From assembly GCF_009377195.2 (NCBI RefSeq), contig NZ_VJXX01000001.1:1054001-1118000 (forward strand): 64,000 nt of DNA. The letters are read 5' to 3'. This stretch comes from Arthrobacter bussei. Its GTDB lineage: Bacteria; Actinomycetota; Actinomycetes; Actinomycetales; Micrococcaceae. How positions within the stretch are numbered: the first letter of the stretch is position 1; each line of letters begins with the position of its first letter. Below, piece after piece: positions 37,194 through 47,476 of the stretch. The notes beneath the pieces were generated by a model. The model did not search any database and was not told where the DNA came from. It saw only the letters and a program-made list of their open reading frames with translations. The position numbers were made by a program, and so were the translations under genes.

Positions 37194-38108
37194 TCAACGG
37201 CCGCGCTGCACCGAACCGCCCTCGGTGAGCTTCGGGCACTCGACCTTCAGCATCAGGTCGCCGTCCTGCTCCGCGAGCTCCGGGTAGTACACCTTGACCG
37301 GGCGCTTGTGGGACAGGTAGGCGATGCAGCCCCGGCTGGACCCGATCTTCTCCAGGATGATCTCGACCGCGGGGACCGCCAGTTCGCTGAGGACGTGCCC
37401 CACGGTGTTCGGCTGGCCGACCTCGTCGCCGAGCCGGGTGGTGTCGCGGTCGGCGATCTCCTGCGCCGCCCACCGCCACTGTCCCCACACACCCTTGCTG
37501 TCGAGGATGCTCGGCTCCTGGTTCACGGGCTGCGCCGCCGCGAAGTAGTGGGTGTCGAACCGCCGGTGCGCGAAGTCGGGTGTGAGCCAGTGCGAGAGGG
37601 GCTTGATGAGGTCGGTGCGGACACCGAGCCCGCGACGGCTGAGGATGTCCGCGAAGCGGCACTCGCCCTCGTTGATGGCCTCGCGCGCCTTCATCCACTC
37701 CTTGGCCTGCGTGCCCTCGACGAGCGAGGAGGCATCGGGTCCCGCCAGCAGGACACCGGTCTCCTCGAAGAGTTCCCGGATCGCGCAGAGGACGTGCCGT
37801 CGCGCTGCCCGGTGGTCGTCGACGCCGAGGGTCTTCGCCCACATGGCCGGTGTCGGGCCGTACCAGGGCAGGTCGTCGTCGTCGGACTCCTCGATGCTCC
37901 CGCCCGGGAACCCGATCACGCCGAGCGGTGACTGGCCGCGCCGGTAGGAGAGATAGGTCTCGGTGCCGATCGCGCTGTCACGCAGCAGGACCACGGACGA
38001 CGCCGGCCGGGCCTTGAGCGGTGTGCGCTGCCCATGCTCGATCCAGCTCAGCGCCGCGGTGCGCTGGTCCGGGTGAACAGGGAAGAGCCTGGTGCTGAGA
38101 CGGTCCAC
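37194..38108 (-). CDS. Nudix hydrolase, NUDT19-like
   Basis: 304 residues. The Nudix box is split by an insertion: GFPGGSIEESDDDD, then about 28 residues later AIRELFEETGVLLA. This layout and length are typical of the NUDT19-type family, which hydrolyses CoA-like substrates in animals; the bacterial substrate is unknown. It starts three bases after the RidA stop, so the two form an operon with DUF4177. Confidence 0.88.
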   Translation of the reverse strand: MDRLSTRLFPVHPDQRTAALSWIEHGQRTPLKARPASSVVLLRDSAIGTETYLSYRRGQSPLGVIGFPGGSIEESDDDDLPWYGPTPAMWAKTLGVDDHRAARRHVLCAIRELFEETGVLLAGPDASSLVEGTQAKEWMKAREAINEGECRFADILSRRGLGVRTDLIKPLSHWLTPDFAHRRFDTHYFAAAQPVNQEPSILDSKGVWGQWRWAAQEIADRDTTRLGDEVGQPNTVGHVLSELAVPAVEIILEKIGSSRGCIAYLSHKRPVKVYYPELAEQDGDLMLKVECPKLTEGGSVQRGR

Positions 38109-38111
38109 GGC

Positions 38112-38603
38112 CTAGATGAACTCCGCGATGACCTCGACCTCGACGGGCGAGTCGAGGGGGAGGACGGACACGCCGACGGCCGAGCGAGCGTGCACGCCCG
38201 CATCGCCGAGGACGGAACCGAGGAGTTCCGATGCGCCGTTGACGACGCCGGGCTGGCCGGTGAAGGAGGGATCGGAGGCCACGAAGCCCACCACCTTCAC
38301 GATGCGCGTGATGCGGTCGAGGTCGCCGATCTGGCTCTTGATCGCGGCGAGGGCGTTCACGGCGCAGGTCGCCGCGAGGGCCGTCGCGGTCTCGGCGTCG
38401 ACCCCGCCGTCGACCGCCCCGACCTTCCCCGAAGCTGGGAGTTTGCCGTCAATCATGGGCAGCTGCCCGGAGGTGTAGACGTGGTTGCCGCTCACGACGG
38501 CGGGAACGTAGGCGGCCAGCGGCGGGACGACGCCGGGAAGCGTGATGCCGCGCTCCGCGAGACGCGCCTCGACCGCGGAAATCACGGGTTCGGGGGCTGC
38601 CAC
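38112..38603 (-). CDS. RidA family protein (YjgF)
   Basis: 163 residues from GTG 38603. RidA-type proteins hydrolyse reactive enamine/imine intermediates from PLP enzymes; this one belongs to the longer actinobacterial subfamily. Conserved segments are VVSGNHVYTSGQLPM and VEVEVIAEFI at the end. The Arg that binds the substrate carboxylate in classical RidA (CxRPC-like context) cannot be identified with certainty, so imine deaminase activity is not assured. Confidence 0.9.
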   Translation of the reverse strand: MAAPEPVISAVEARLAERGITLPGVVPPLAAYVPAVVSGNHVYTSGQLPMIDGKLPASGKVGAVDGGVDAETATALAATCAVNALAAIKSQIGDLDRITRIVKVVGFVASDPSFTGQPGVVNGASELLGSVLGDAGVHARSAVGVSVLPLDSPVEVEVIAEFI

Positions 38604-38605
38604 TG

Positions 38606-38761
38606 CTAGTTCTTCTCCCGCTTCAGGTAGGCGACCAGACCCTTGCCGTCCGGCCCGGGAACCACCTGTACGAGCTCCCAGCCATCATCGCCCCACTGAT
38701 CGAGGATCTGCTTCGTCGCATGGATGATGAGCGGAATCGTGGAGTACTCCCATTTCTTCAT
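38606..38761 (-). CDS. DUF4177 family small protein
   Basis: 51 residues, MKKWEYSTIPLIIHATKQIL to YLKREKN, with WGDDGWELVQV in the middle, the family hallmark. Its stop is two bases before the RidA start. Divergent from ponA with only 35 bases between starts. Function unknown. Confidence 0.88.
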   Translation of the reverse strand: MKKWEYSTIPLIIHATKQILDQWGDDGWELVQVVPGPDGKGLVAYLKREKN

Positions 38762-38784
38762 GGGGAAAGCGTAGCGGGTGCTTG

Positions 38785-38790
38785 TAAACT
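38785..38790 (+). promoter_or_regulatory. -10 element of ponA, predicted leaderless
   Basis: TAAACT followed by exactly six bases and the ponA ATG. The whole DUF4177-ponA gap is 35 bases, so there is no room for a leader; GGA three bases before the ATG is too close to act as a ribosome binding site. Confidence 0.55.
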
Positions 38791-38796
38791 GGAATA

Positions 38797-41103
38797 ATGG
38801 CTGCGCGCAAATCACCCCTCTTCGACACGGCTACCACTCTCGGCAAGATCGTCGCCTTCCTCGGAATCAGCGGGCTGGCCGGCGTGCTCGCCGCAGGCCT
38901 CCTCGTTCCGGTGGCCGCCGCCGCCGGTACCGGAGCCTCCGCCTCGATCCAGTTCTTCGAGGAACTGCCCGCGGAGCTCGAACGGGAGGCCCTCGCGCAG
39001 CCGACGACCATCGTGGCCGCCGACGGGTCACTGATCGCCACGCTGTACGAGGAGAACCGGCAGCCCGTGACCCTCGACCAGATCTCGCCCGCCATGAAGG
39101 ACGCGCTGATCGCCATCGAGGACTACCGGTTCTACGACCACGGCGGCGTGGACATGGAGGGCATCCTCGGCGCGATCGCCAGCAACCTCACCAGTGACAC
39201 GACCCGCGGCGCCTCGACCCTCACGCAGCAGTTCGTGACGAATGTGCTGAACGACACCGCGCGCCAGAACGACGGCACGGCCGTCTTCAACGGCAGCAAG
39301 TCCGTCGGTGACAAGCTGCGCGAGATGAAGCTCGCCATCGCCGTCGAGAAGGAGCTCTCCAAGGACGAGATCCTCGAGGGCTACCTCAACATCGTCCAGT
39401 TCAACGGCACGAGCTACGGCGTCCAGGCCGCGTCGAAGTACTTCTTCAATGTGGACGCGAAGGACCTGAACATCCAGCAGAGCGCCCTGCTGGCAGGGGT
39501 CGTCAACGGTCCTACGGTGTACAGCCCCGAGCTCAACCCGGAGGGCGCGCTCCAACGCCGCAACATCGTGATCGGCGCCATGCTCACGCGGGGGAAGATC
39601 ACGCAGGAGGAGCACGACGCGGCCATCGCGACCGACCTCGGACTCGCCATCACCCCGACCCTCAGTGGGTGCGTGGGTGCCGCGCAGGCACCCTACTTCT
39701 GCGACTACGTCACCCACCTGATCCTCAACGACCCCGCGTACGGCGAGACGACGGAGGATCGCAGGAAGGTGCTGTACCGGTCGGGCCTCACCATCAGGAC
39801 GACGCTCGATTCTCGCGTCCAGGGCGCCGCGCAGACGGCCGTCAACGAGACCGCGAACCCCGACACGACCGACGGCAAGGTCGGCCACACGATGCTCAGC
39901 CTCGATCCGAAGACCGGCAACATCCTGTCCATGGCGCAGAACACCCGGTACAACCCCGAGGTGGCGCAGGGCAACACGGTCCTGAACTTCAACGTCGACC
40001 AGTTCGACGGCGGAGACCCCTCGAAGAGCCTCGGCGGCGGCGGCGGGTTCCAGCCCGGCTCGACCTACAAGCCGTTCACCGTGGCGGCCTGGGTGGAGGC
40101 GGGCAAGAGCCTGAACCAGCAGATCGACGGACGCAAGCGCATCTATCCCGAGGGTGACCGCTGGCGTGCGAGCTGCGAACCGGGCGGGAACTACGTGATC
40201 AACACGCCGGACGGCGAGGGCTACGAGCCGCAGAACTACGGGGACGAGAACTACGGCACCTACACCGTGCTGTACGGCCTCGCCCAGTCCCTCAACACGA
40301 TCACCATGGAGACCGCCAAGCAGCTGGACCTGTGCCGCATCAGGGACATCGCCTTCGACCTCGGGGTGCACAACGCGAACAGCAGCGAAGGCGCGCCGAC
40401 TCCTCCGGGCATCAACCCGCCGGCACTGATCGGTGGCGCTGTCTCGGCCGCCCCCATGTCGATGGCCACCGCCTTCAGCGGATTCGCCAACGAGGGAACG
40501 GTCTGCGTGGCGCGGGCCCTGACGGAGGTCACCGCCGTCGACGGGACCAGCTACCCGGTGCCGCCCGTCACCTGTGAGCGGAAGATCGAGGCCGACGTCG
40601 CCCGCGGAGTCAACTACGCGACCCAGGAGGTCATGAAGATCGGCTCGGGATCGACGCTGCAGTACGGCGGCATCCCCATGGCCGGTAAGACCGGCACCAA
40701 CGACGCCCGCTCGCAGACGTGGTTCATGGGCTACAACTCGGACATGGTCACCGCGAGCTGGGTGGGCAACTGGCAGGGCGAGGGTGAGGAAGCGTCGCTC
40801 GGCGGCCTGCAGATCGGCGGCCAGGTCTACCCCGAGATCGACGGCTCCCTGATCGCCGCCCCGTCCTGGGCACGCTTCATGCAGCAGATCCCCGGCCTCT
40901 ACGTCGGACAGCCGTTCACGGCGCCGCCCTCGGCCATGATCAACGGCCCCCAGCGCGGCACCACGCCCACCTTCCCTGCCCGCCCGGGAGTACCCGCGGT
41001 ACCCGGCACCAACACCGGTGGAACTGGCACCGGCGGCACCACCGGTGGTACCACTGGAGGAGCGGCCGACAACGGCGGCACCAACGGCAACGGAAACGGC
41101 TAG
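38797..41103 (+). CDS. ponA: bifunctional class A penicillin-binding protein
   Basis: 768 residues. It polymerises and cross-links peptidoglycan. One TM helix (about 17-45), glycosyltransferase domain with catalytic Glu108 in EDYRFYDHGGVD and GASTLTQQ, and transpeptidase with Ser422 (GSTYKPF), SLN and AGKTGTND. The C-terminus is a Pro/Gly/Thr/Asn-rich tail, with no PASTA domain, unlike mycobacterial PonA2, which occupies the same place. One base separates its stop from the next GTG start. Confidence 0.96.
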   Translation: MAARKSPLFDTATTLGKIVAFLGISGLAGVLAAGLLVPVAAAAGTGASASIQFFEELPAELEREALAQPTTIVAADGSLIATLYEENRQPVTLDQISPAMKDALIAIEDYRFYDHGGVDMEGILGAIASNLTSDTTRGASTLTQQFVTNVLNDTARQNDGTAVFNGSKSVGDKLREMKLAIAVEKELSKDEILEGYLNIVQFNGTSYGVQAASKYFFNVDAKDLNIQQSALLAGVVNGPTVYSPELNPEGALQRRNIVIGAMLTRGKITQEEHDAAIATDLGLAITPTLSGCVGAAQAPYFCDYVTHLILNDPAYGETTEDRRKVLYRSGLTIRTTLDSRVQGAAQTAVNETANPDTTDGKVGHTMLSLDPKTGNILSMAQNTRYNPEVAQGNTVLNFNVDQFDGGDPSKSLGGGGGFQPGSTYKPFTVAAWVEAGKSLNQQIDGRKRIYPEGDRWRASCEPGGNYVINTPDGEGYEPQNYGDENYGTYTVLYGLAQSLNTITMETAKQLDLCRIRDIAFDLGVHNANSSEGAPTPPGINPPALIGGAVSAAPMSMATAFSGFANEGTVCVARALTEVTAVDGTSYPVPPVTCERKIEADVARGVNYATQEVMKIGSGSTLQYGGIPMAGKTGTNDARSQTWFMGYNSDMVTASWVGNWQGEGEEASLGGLQIGGQVYPEIDGSLIAAPSWARFMQQIPGLYVGQPFTAPPSAMINGPQRGTTPTFPARPGVPAVPGTNTGGTGTGGTTGGTTGGAADNGGTNGNGNG

Positions 41104-41104
41104 C

Positions 41105-42052
41105 GTGACATCGACTCAGACATCCCGGAGCGGGGCACCGCTCGGCTGGGCGGCGGGGCTCACCCTGACCGCCGCGGCCGCAACCCTCGCCTACGCCTCG
41201 GCGGTCGAGCGGACCCTGTACGGGGTCCGCGAGGAGACGGTGCCGATCCTGCCCCCAGGAGCAGCTCCCCTGCGGGTCCTGCACCTCTCGGACATCCACA
41301 TGGTGCCGGGACAGAAGTCGAAGGCGGACTGGCTGCACGGCCTTGCACGCCTCAACCCCGACCTCGTGGTCAACACCGGTGACAACCTGAGCCACCGCAA
41401 GGCCGTCGGGCCCCTGCTGGAAGCGCTCGAGCCGCTGCTCGGGGTACCGGGCGTCTTCGTCCCCGGGTCCAACGACTACTACGCACCGGTGTTCAAGAAT
41501 CCCCTGCGGTACTTCGCGGGACCCTCGATCGCGCCGAAGGAGTCCGCACCGCAGGACCTGCCGTGGGCGGACATGTTCAGTGCCTTCGGGGCCGCGGGCT
41601 GGGTGGACCTCACCAACAGGTCGCAGTCCATCGGCTTCGGGAACATGCGCATCGACTTCACCGGCGTCGACGACCCGCACCTCGACCGCGACCGCTACGT
41701 GCCCTACCCGTCGGGCAGCAGCACGTCCGCCGAGGCCCCGCACATCCGCGTCGCCGTGGCGCACGCCCCGTACCAGCGGGTGCTCGACTACTTCACCGCG
41801 GGTGGCGCGGATCTCATGCTCGCCGGCCACACCCACGGCGGGCAGGTCCGGGTGCCCGGCTACGGCGCACTGGTCAGCAACTGCGATCTGCCGACGTGGC
41901 GGGCCCGCGGCCTCACGGAATGGGACCATGAGGGCCGCACGGTGCCGCTGAATGTCTCGGCAGGCATCGGCACGTCGCGCTTCGCTCCGATCCGCTTCGC
42001 CTGCCGACCCGAGGCGGTCCTGCTGACCCTTACCCCGCGGGGTTCCCGCTAG
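41105..42052 (+). CDS. metallophosphoesterase, membrane-anchored
   Basis: 315 residues from GTG 41105. One N-terminal TM helix (about 14-33), then a calcineurin-like domain with metal ligands LSDIH (Asp63, His65), NTGDN, a GSND variant of the usual GNHD box (Ser for His at 122), VAHAPY and GHTHGGQ. The GNHD substitution removes the His that usually protonates the leaving group. It is cotranscribed with ponA, as in M. tuberculosis. Substrate unknown; an envelope phosphodiester is possible. Confidence 0.9.
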   Translation: MTSTQTSRSGAPLGWAAGLTLTAAAATLAYASAVERTLYGVREETVPILPPGAAPLRVLHLSDIHMVPGQKSKADWLHGLARLNPDLVVNTGDNLSHRKAVGPLLEALEPLLGVPGVFVPGSNDYYAPVFKNPLRYFAGPSIAPKESAPQDLPWADMFSAFGAAGWVDLTNRSQSIGFGNMRIDFTGVDDPHLDRDRYVPYPSGSSTSAEAPHIRVAVAHAPYQRVLDYFTAGGADLMLAGHTHGGQVRVPGYGALVSNCDLPTWRARGLTEWDHEGRTVPLNVSAGIGTSRFAPIRFACRPEAVLLTLTPRGSR

Positions 42053-42112
42053 CGAGCATTTCCTGTTTCTTCGCGCTTCCCGAACCTGATCGGCGTCACG
42101 GCGGGCCTGCCC

Positions 42113-42118
42113 TAGGAT
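42113..42118 (+). promoter_or_regulatory. -10-like element of the ABC exporter operon
   Basis: TAGGAT about 40 bases before the first exporter start, which has AGAGATGG as ribosome binding site. Confidence 0.35.
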
Positions 42119-42158
42119 TGTTGCTGAGGGACACCAACAACCATCGATCACCGAAGAG

Positions 42159-43997
42159 ATGGCCATGAAGAACCAGAACACCCTGTGGGAATCGCTCGGC
42201 CGGCTGTATCCGCACGTGAGACCCATCATCCCCCGCCTCGTCCTCGGTCTGCTCTGTGCCCTCGGTGCGAGCATGATGGCGCTGGCCATCCCCCAGGTGC
42301 TGCGCGTCCTCATCAACGACGCCCTCGCCGAGGGTGGATCGGCGCGCACCGTATGGGTGGCCTCCGGCGTCGTCCTGCTCCTCGGTGTCCTCGAGGCCAC
42401 GTTCGTGGCCCTGCGCCGCCAGTTCGTCATCACCCCGGCGACGACGGTGGAGACGAACATGCGCACCTCCTTCTACCGGCACCTCCAGAACCTGACGATC
42501 GAGTTCCACGACCGCTGGGGCAGCGGCCAGCTCCTCTCCCGCGCGATGAGCGATCTCAACCTCATGCGCCGCTGGATGGCGTTCGGGCTGATCATGCTCG
42601 TGGTGACTTCGCTGACGGTGGTGATGGGCGTGGTGATCATGTTCTTCACCAGCTGGGTCCTCGCCCTGATCTTCGTCGCCGCGGCGGTCCCCCTCATGAT
42701 CTACGGCTACCGCTTCCGCACCTCCTACAGCCGAGTGTCTCGCAAGAGCCAGGACCAGGCCGGGGACCTCGCCACGACGGTCGAGGAATCGGTCCACGGC
42801 ATCCGGGTCCTCAAGGCGTTCGGCAGAAGCCGTGAAGCCCTCGAGGACTTCGAGGAGCAGGCCGAGGAACTCCGCCGGACCGAGATCCACAAGGCGCGCT
42901 CGCTCGCCACCTTCTCCATGATCGTGACCCTGCTCCCGGAACTCGCGCTCGGCGCCTCGCTCGTCGTCGGGGTGACCCTGGCGGCGAGCGGCGACGTGAC
43001 CATCGGTGCCCTCGTGGCCTTCTTCGCCACGGCGGCGGCCGTCGCCGGTCCGGTGGAGTTCATCGGTCCCCTGCTCGCCATGACCTTCACGGCCAAGACG
43101 GCGATCGACCGCCACTACGAGGTCATGGAGTCGGAGAACACCATCACCGACCCGGAGCAGCCGATCCACCTCGACGCCCCGAAGGGGGAGGTCGTCTTCG
43201 ACGCCGTGCACTTCCGCTACCCCGACGCGCAGGACGACGCCGGGGACGTGCTGGACGGCATCGACCTGCGCCTGCGGGCGGGCGAGACCATGGCGCTGGT
43301 CGGCGTGACCGGGTGCGGCAAGAGCACGCTGCTGCAGCTCGTCCCCCGCCTCTACGACCTGACCGGCGGGTCCATCACCATCGACGGCGTCGACCTGCGG
43401 AGCCTCACCCTCACGGAGCTGCGCAGCCTGGTCGCCGTCGCCTTCGAGGACACCACCCTGTTCTCCACCTCGGTGCGCGACAACGTCCTCATGGGCTCGG
43501 ATGCGACCGGCGCAGAGGCCGAGCGCATCCTCGCGGAAGCCCTCGACGTCGCCCAGGCGCAGTTCGCCCATGACCTGCCGGACGGGGTCGACACGCTCAT
43601 CGGGGAGGAGGGGCTGAGTCTCTCCGGCGGGCAGCGCCAGCGCATCGCCCTCGCCCGCGCCATCGCGGCCCGGCCGACCGTCCTGGTGCTCGATGACCCG
43701 CTGTCGGCGCTCGACGTCGCCACGGAGGAACGCGTGGAGGAGGGCCTCCGCGCGATGCTCCGCTCCACGACAACGCTGATCGTCGCGCACCGGCCCTCCA
43801 CCGTGGCGCTCGCCGACCACGTCGCGCTCATGCGGGACGGACGGATCGCCGACGTCGGGACGCACTCGGAGCTGCTCGCGCGCAGCGACCACTACCGCTA
43901 CGTGATCGCCAGCCTCGACGACGAGGAGATCGCGCAGCTCGGACGCACGGCGGTCACCGGGCAGACCGTGCCCGACGACGAGGAGGCGCTGGCATGA
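42159..43997 (+). CDS. heterodimeric ABC exporter, subunit 1
   Basis: 612 residues: six TM helices (about 20-330) and one ABC domain. Walker [10 protein letters not shown], signature LSGGQRQR, Walker [13 protein letters not shown] with Asp where the catalytic Glu normally follows, H-loop AHRPST. The Asp marks the degenerate ATP site of heterodimeric exporters such as TM287/288. Overlaps subunit 2 by 4 bases. Substrate (drug, lipid or peptide) unknown. Confidence 0.93.
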   Translation: MAMKNQNTLWESLGRLYPHVRPIIPRLVLGLLCALGASMMALAIPQVLRVLINDALAEGGSARTVWVASGVVLLLGVLEATFVALRRQFVITPATTVETNMRTSFYRHLQNLTIEFHDRWGSGQLLSRAMSDLNLMRRWMAFGLIMLVVTSLTVVMGVVIMFFTSWVLALIFVAAAVPLMIYGYRFRTSYSRVSRKSQDQAGDLATTVEESVHGIRVLKAFGRSREALEDFEEQAEELRRTEIHKARSLATFSMIVTLLPELALGASLVVGVTLAASGDVTIGALVAFFATAAAVAGPVEFIGPLLAMTFTAKTAIDRHYEVMESENTITDPEQPIHLDAPKGEVVFDAVHFRYPDAQDDAGDVLDGIDLRLRAGETMALVGVTGCGKSTLLQLVPRLYDLTGGSITIDGVDLRSLTLTELRSLVAVAFEDTTLFSTSVRDNVLMGSDATGAEAERILAEALDVAQAQFAHDLPDGVDTLIGEEGLSLSGGQRQRIALARAIAARPTVLVLDDPLSALDVATEERVEEGLRAMLRSTTTLIVAHRPSTVALADHVALMRDGRIADVGTHSELLARSDHYRYVIASLDDEEIAQLGRTAVTGQTVPDDEEALA

Positions 43998-45892
43998 GCC
44001 GCACCACGACGACGCCCGGCGGCGCTCCGAGGGACCGCAGACCCCGGAGGACACCGAAGGCACAGGAGACACCGGCGGAATCGGGCTCCACGTCCGCCGG
44101 CGTCCTCAACGAGGACGACGTCCTCCTCGACCGCGCCCAGAGCAAGGCGGTGCGGTCCCGCTCCTTCCGCCTGCTCGGCTCGCTCATCCGGCCCAACCGG
44201 CGGCAGTTCATCTGGACCGTCCTGCTCGTGGTCGTCTCGCAGGCCGCGCGCGTGGCCGGCCCGGCGATCATCGCGTTCGGCATCGACCGGGCCCTGCCGG
44301 CCCTGATCGACGGCGATCCGCTCATGCTGTGGGTGGCGGGCGGCACCTACCTCCTGGCCGCCGTCCTCGCCGCCGTCCTGACAGCCGGATACGTCCGGGC
44401 CACCGCGCAGCTCAGCCAGTCGATGCTCCTGGATCTCCGGGTGCGGGTCTTCCGGCACACGCAGCGGTTGAGCCTGGAGTTCCACGAGAAGTACACGTCG
44501 GGCCGCATCATCTCCCGGCAGACCTCCGACCTCGAGGCGCTGCGGGAACTGCTCGACTCGGGCATCAGCTCCCTCGCCTCGGGTGCCATCTTCATGCTGT
44601 TCACGGCAGCCACCATCTTCGCGCTCGACTGGCGCACCGGGTTCCTGATCCTCGCAGCCGCGGTGCCGATGTTCTTCCTGGCCCGCTGGTACCAGAAGCA
44701 CTCCCAGATCGCGTACCGGGAGTCCCGGGTGGTGTCGGCGAAGCTGATCGTGCACTTCATCGAGACCATGACCGGCATCCGCGCCGTGAAGGCCTTCCGC
44801 CGCGAGACGGTCAACGCTGAGCGCTACGACGAACTCGCAGAGGACTACCGCACCGTCACCGTGCGCTCCATCAACCTCAACGGTGTCTTCCAGCCCGGCC
44901 TCGTGCTGATCGGCAACGTGACGGTCGCCGTCGTCCTGGTATTCGGTGGGTTCCGCGTGCTCGGTGGCTCCCTCGAGGTCGGCGCGCTCCTGGCCCTCCT
45001 CCTCTACAGCAAGCGGTTCTTCCAGCCGGTGGACCAGATGGCCATGTTCTACAACTCGTTCCAGTCCGCCGCCGCGGCCCTCGAGAAGGTGTCCGGACTG
45101 CTCGAGGAAGTGCCGACCGTCCGTCCGCCGAAGAACCCGGTGTCGCTGCCCGACCCGCGGGGCGACATCGACTTCCACGACGTCCAGTTCCGCTACGGCA
45201 ACGGCCCTGTGGTGCTGCCCACCCTCGACCTCTCCATCAGGGCGGGGCAGACGGTCGCGCTGGTAGGCCAGACGGGTGCCGGGAAGTCCACCCTCGCCAA
45301 GCTGATCGCGCGCTTCTACGACGTCTCGGAGGGCCGGCTCACGCTCGACGGCGTCGACCTCCGCGAGCTGGCTCCGGCGGACCTCCGGCGCGCGGTCGTC
45401 ATGGTCACGCAGGAGGCCTTCCTCTTCAGCGGTTCGGTGGCCGACAACATCGCCGTCGGCAAGCCCGAGGCCGGCCGTGAGGAGATCATCGCGGCCGCCC
45501 GCGCCGTCGGAGCCGAGGAGTTCATCCTCGAGCTGCCCGAGGGCTTCGACACCGACGTGAACAAGCGCGGCGGCCGCGTCTCCGCCGGGCAGCGGCAGCT
45601 GATCAGCTTCGCCCGCGCCTTCCTCGCCGACCCGGCGGTGCTCATCCTCGACGAGGCGACGTCCTCACTCGACATCCCGAGCGAACGCCTGGTGCAGGAG
45701 GGACTGCAGAAGCTCCTCGGCAACCGGACGGCACTGATCATCGCGCACCGCCTGTCCACCGTCGCGATCGCCGACCGCGTGCTCGTGGTCCACGACGGGC
45801 GGGTCGTCGAGGACGGCACGCCGGCGGATCTCATCGGTGGCACGGGGCGCTTCGCCACCCTGCACGCCGCGTGGAAGGACTCGCTGGTCTAG
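43994..45892 (+). CDS. heterodimeric ABC exporter, subunit 2
   Basis: 632 residues: N-terminal extension of about 50 hydrophilic residues, six TM helices, ABC domain with Walker [10 protein letters not shown], Walker [13 protein letters not shown] (catalytic Glu present), H-loop AHRLST. Its signature is SAGQRQ rather than LSGGQ, so the composite sites are asymmetric: the Glu-bearing site pairs with subunit 1's intact LSGGQ. Confidence 0.93.
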   Translation: MSRTTTTPGGAPRDRRPRRTPKAQETPAESGSTSAGVLNEDDVLLDRAQSKAVRSRSFRLLGSLIRPNRRQFIWTVLLVVVSQAARVAGPAIIAFGIDRALPALIDGDPLMLWVAGGTYLLAAVLAAVLTAGYVRATAQLSQSMLLDLRVRVFRHTQRLSLEFHEKYTSGRIISRQTSDLEALRELLDSGISSLASGAIFMLFTAATIFALDWRTGFLILAAAVPMFFLARWYQKHSQIAYRESRVVSAKLIVHFIETMTGIRAVKAFRRETVNAERYDELAEDYRTVTVRSINLNGVFQPGLVLIGNVTVAVVLVFGGFRVLGGSLEVGALLALLLYSKRFFQPVDQMAMFYNSFQSAAAALEKVSGLLEEVPTVRPPKNPVSLPDPRGDIDFHDVQFRYGNGPVVLPTLDLSIRAGQTVALVGQTGAGKSTLAKLIARFYDVSEGRLTLDGVDLRELAPADLRRAVVMVTQEAFLFSGSVADNIAVGKPEAGREEIIAAARAVGAEEFILELPEGFDTDVNKRGGRVSAGQRQLISFARAFLADPAVLILDEATSSLDIPSERLVQEGLQKLLGNRTALIIAHRLSTVAIADRVLVVHDGRVVEDGTPADLIGGTGRFATLHAAWKDSLV

Positions 45893-45939
45893 CGGCCGGG
45901 CGCCGTCGGGCCCGGTTTTCCTCGCCGCTGATCCTCGGC

Positions 45940-45945
45940 TATCCT
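45940..45945 (+). promoter_or_regulatory. -10-like element of tRNA-Pro
   Basis: TATCCT about 45 bases before the tRNA. Confidence 0.35.
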
Positions 45946-45989
45946 TGGACAGTTGCCGTTCAGGAGGTCTTCCCTCCCACCGGTGGCAC

Positions 45990-46066
<77 letters not shown>

Positions 46067-46076
46067 CAGGAACAGC

Positions 46077-46114
46077 TGCAGAAGGCCCGCCGGTCACCCG
46101 GCGGGCCTTCTGCA
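46077..46114. terminator. terminator after tRNA-Pro
   Basis: Perfect 17-base arms starting TGCAGAAGGCCCGCCGG with a TCAC loop; shared with the convergent propeller gene. Confidence 0.88.
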
Positions 46115-46126
46115 TTGCGGGTCGGA

Positions 46127-47110
46127 TCAGCGCGCGGAGGTCGTCACGACCTCGTACCCGGCGGGATCCACGGCGCCGAACTTCGCGTTGGCAAGCGCCA
46201 GCGTGTTGCCGAACAGTGCCACGGTGGTCGGCACGTCGAAGAGCGGACTCGTGATGACGTCCTCCACCTCGCCGCTCGAGCGGTCCTCCGACAGGCTGAT
46301 GCGGCTGACCTGGTTGAGCCGGTTCTGCACGGCGTACACGGTGTCGCCCTTGGCGAGGATGCCGTCCACGTTCGGCAGGGCGGCCGTCGTGATGGCGGCG
46401 CTCGCGCCCGTGGCGGAATCCACGGTGTAGAGGGCCTGGTTGGCGGAGTGCGCCACGATCAGGGTGTCCCCGCCGTCGACCGACGTGATGCCGTTCAGGT
46501 TGAAACCGGGCGTGACGAGCGCGGCGGGTCCCGAGAGCGTGATGGTCTGGACCTCGCCCAGGGCGCCCTTCGGCCCGACGGGGAGGAAGTAGAGGTCGGC
46601 GCTGCGCGAGTTCGTGAACCAGGCGCCGTCCTTCGTGAGGGTGACGTCGTTGATGAAGGCGTCGCCCGTGGCCAGCTGGACGTCCGCGACGGGCGCTCCG
46701 GTGCGGGTGTCGTACACGTAGGCCTGGCCGGTCGGCCCACCCGAGACGAACAGCAGATCGTTCCGGACGTCGGCCTTGAGCCCCACCGCCACCCTGCCCT
46801 CCGGGGCGTCGATGAAGAGGTTCGCCGTCCCCTTCCGGACGTCGCCGCGGTAGATGTCGCCGTCGCCGAGGTCGCCCGCGTAGAACGTCGAGCCCTTGCC
46901 CGCGGCGATCCCTTCCGCACCGGACGCACCGGGCAGCGGGATGAAGGCGCCCTGCTGCTGGGACGCTGCGGCGTTCGCGGGTGGGGCCGCGGGCTGCGCG
47001 GCGACGGCGCCGGCAGCGGGCAGCAGCAGGCCGCCGGTCGCGACGACGGCGACGGCGGCGTGGGCCAGGCCGTGGCGGCGGGAACGGATGGAGGGGGAAT
47101 CGGTGTTCAC
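46127..47110 (-). CDS. secreted beta-propeller protein, SMP-30-like
   Basis: 327 residues from GTG 47110 (GAGGAG upstream). Signal peptide with basic start (SIRSRRHGLAHA) and hydrophobic core ending near AVAAQPA. The mature part is built of repeated beta-propeller blades (DGDIYRGDV, LNGITSVDGGDTLIVAHSAN, NVDGILAKGDTVYAVQN) resembling SMP-30/gluconolactonase-type secreted propellers. Related actinobacterial proteins are sometimes labelled superoxide dismutase, which the sequence does not support. Function unknown. Confidence 0.8.
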   Translation of the reverse strand: MNTDSPSIRSRRHGLAHAAVAVVATGGLLLPAAGAVAAQPAAPPANAAASQQQGAFIPLPGASGAEGIAAGKGSTFYAGDLGDGDIYRGDVRKGTANLFIDAPEGRVAVGLKADVRNDLLFVSGGPTGQAYVYDTRTGAPVADVQLATGDAFINDVTLTKDGAWFTNSRSADLYFLPVGPKGALGEVQTITLSGPAALVTPGFNLNGITSVDGGDTLIVAHSANQALYTVDSATGASAAITTAALPNVDGILAKGDTVYAVQNRLNQVSRISLSEDRSSGEVEDVITSPLFDVPTTVALFGNTLALANAKFGAVDPAGYEVVTTSAR

Positions 47111-47476
47111 GGTGCTCCTCGATGGTTCTGCGCGGGCGGACCATCGGGGTGTACCGCACCGCGCTGTGTCGACTGGGTCCTGGCCGTCCGGTGGACGGCC
47201 ATCATCGTGTACCACGGCCGGGACGGCCGCCGGCGCCGGCGCTGTTCTGGAACTGTGGCCGGTCCTCACCGATAACGCTCGGGTCGCGGCCATCGTCCCC
47301 GGGAACCGTCCTGGACCCATCAACCACCGGACGCTCGTTCACACCTCGCGGCGGGTGGAGGGCGTGTCGTCGACCGACACGCCGTCCTGGGCAGCGCGGT
47401 GCCGGAAGAAGCGTGAACGAGGGCGCGCGTCGCCCGCGAGAGAGAGCCGGCCATGAGCACGACGCCGTCAGGAGCC
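47111..47476. other. intergenic region with one hairpin
   Basis: No credible gene in about 365 bases. A hairpin with arms TGGCCGTCC/GGACGGCCA and a 3-base loop lies at 47181-47201. No purC terminator was recognised. Confidence 0.5.

Noticed and set aside
42096..44072. 650-codon minus-strand open frame opposite the ABC exporter
   Set aside because: His/Asp/Glu-rich shadow; exporter motifs are complete on the plus strand.
47111..47476. Small gene between the propeller protein and purC
   Set aside because: Open frames here lack starts with ribosome binding sites and are continuations of shadows of purC or the propeller gene.
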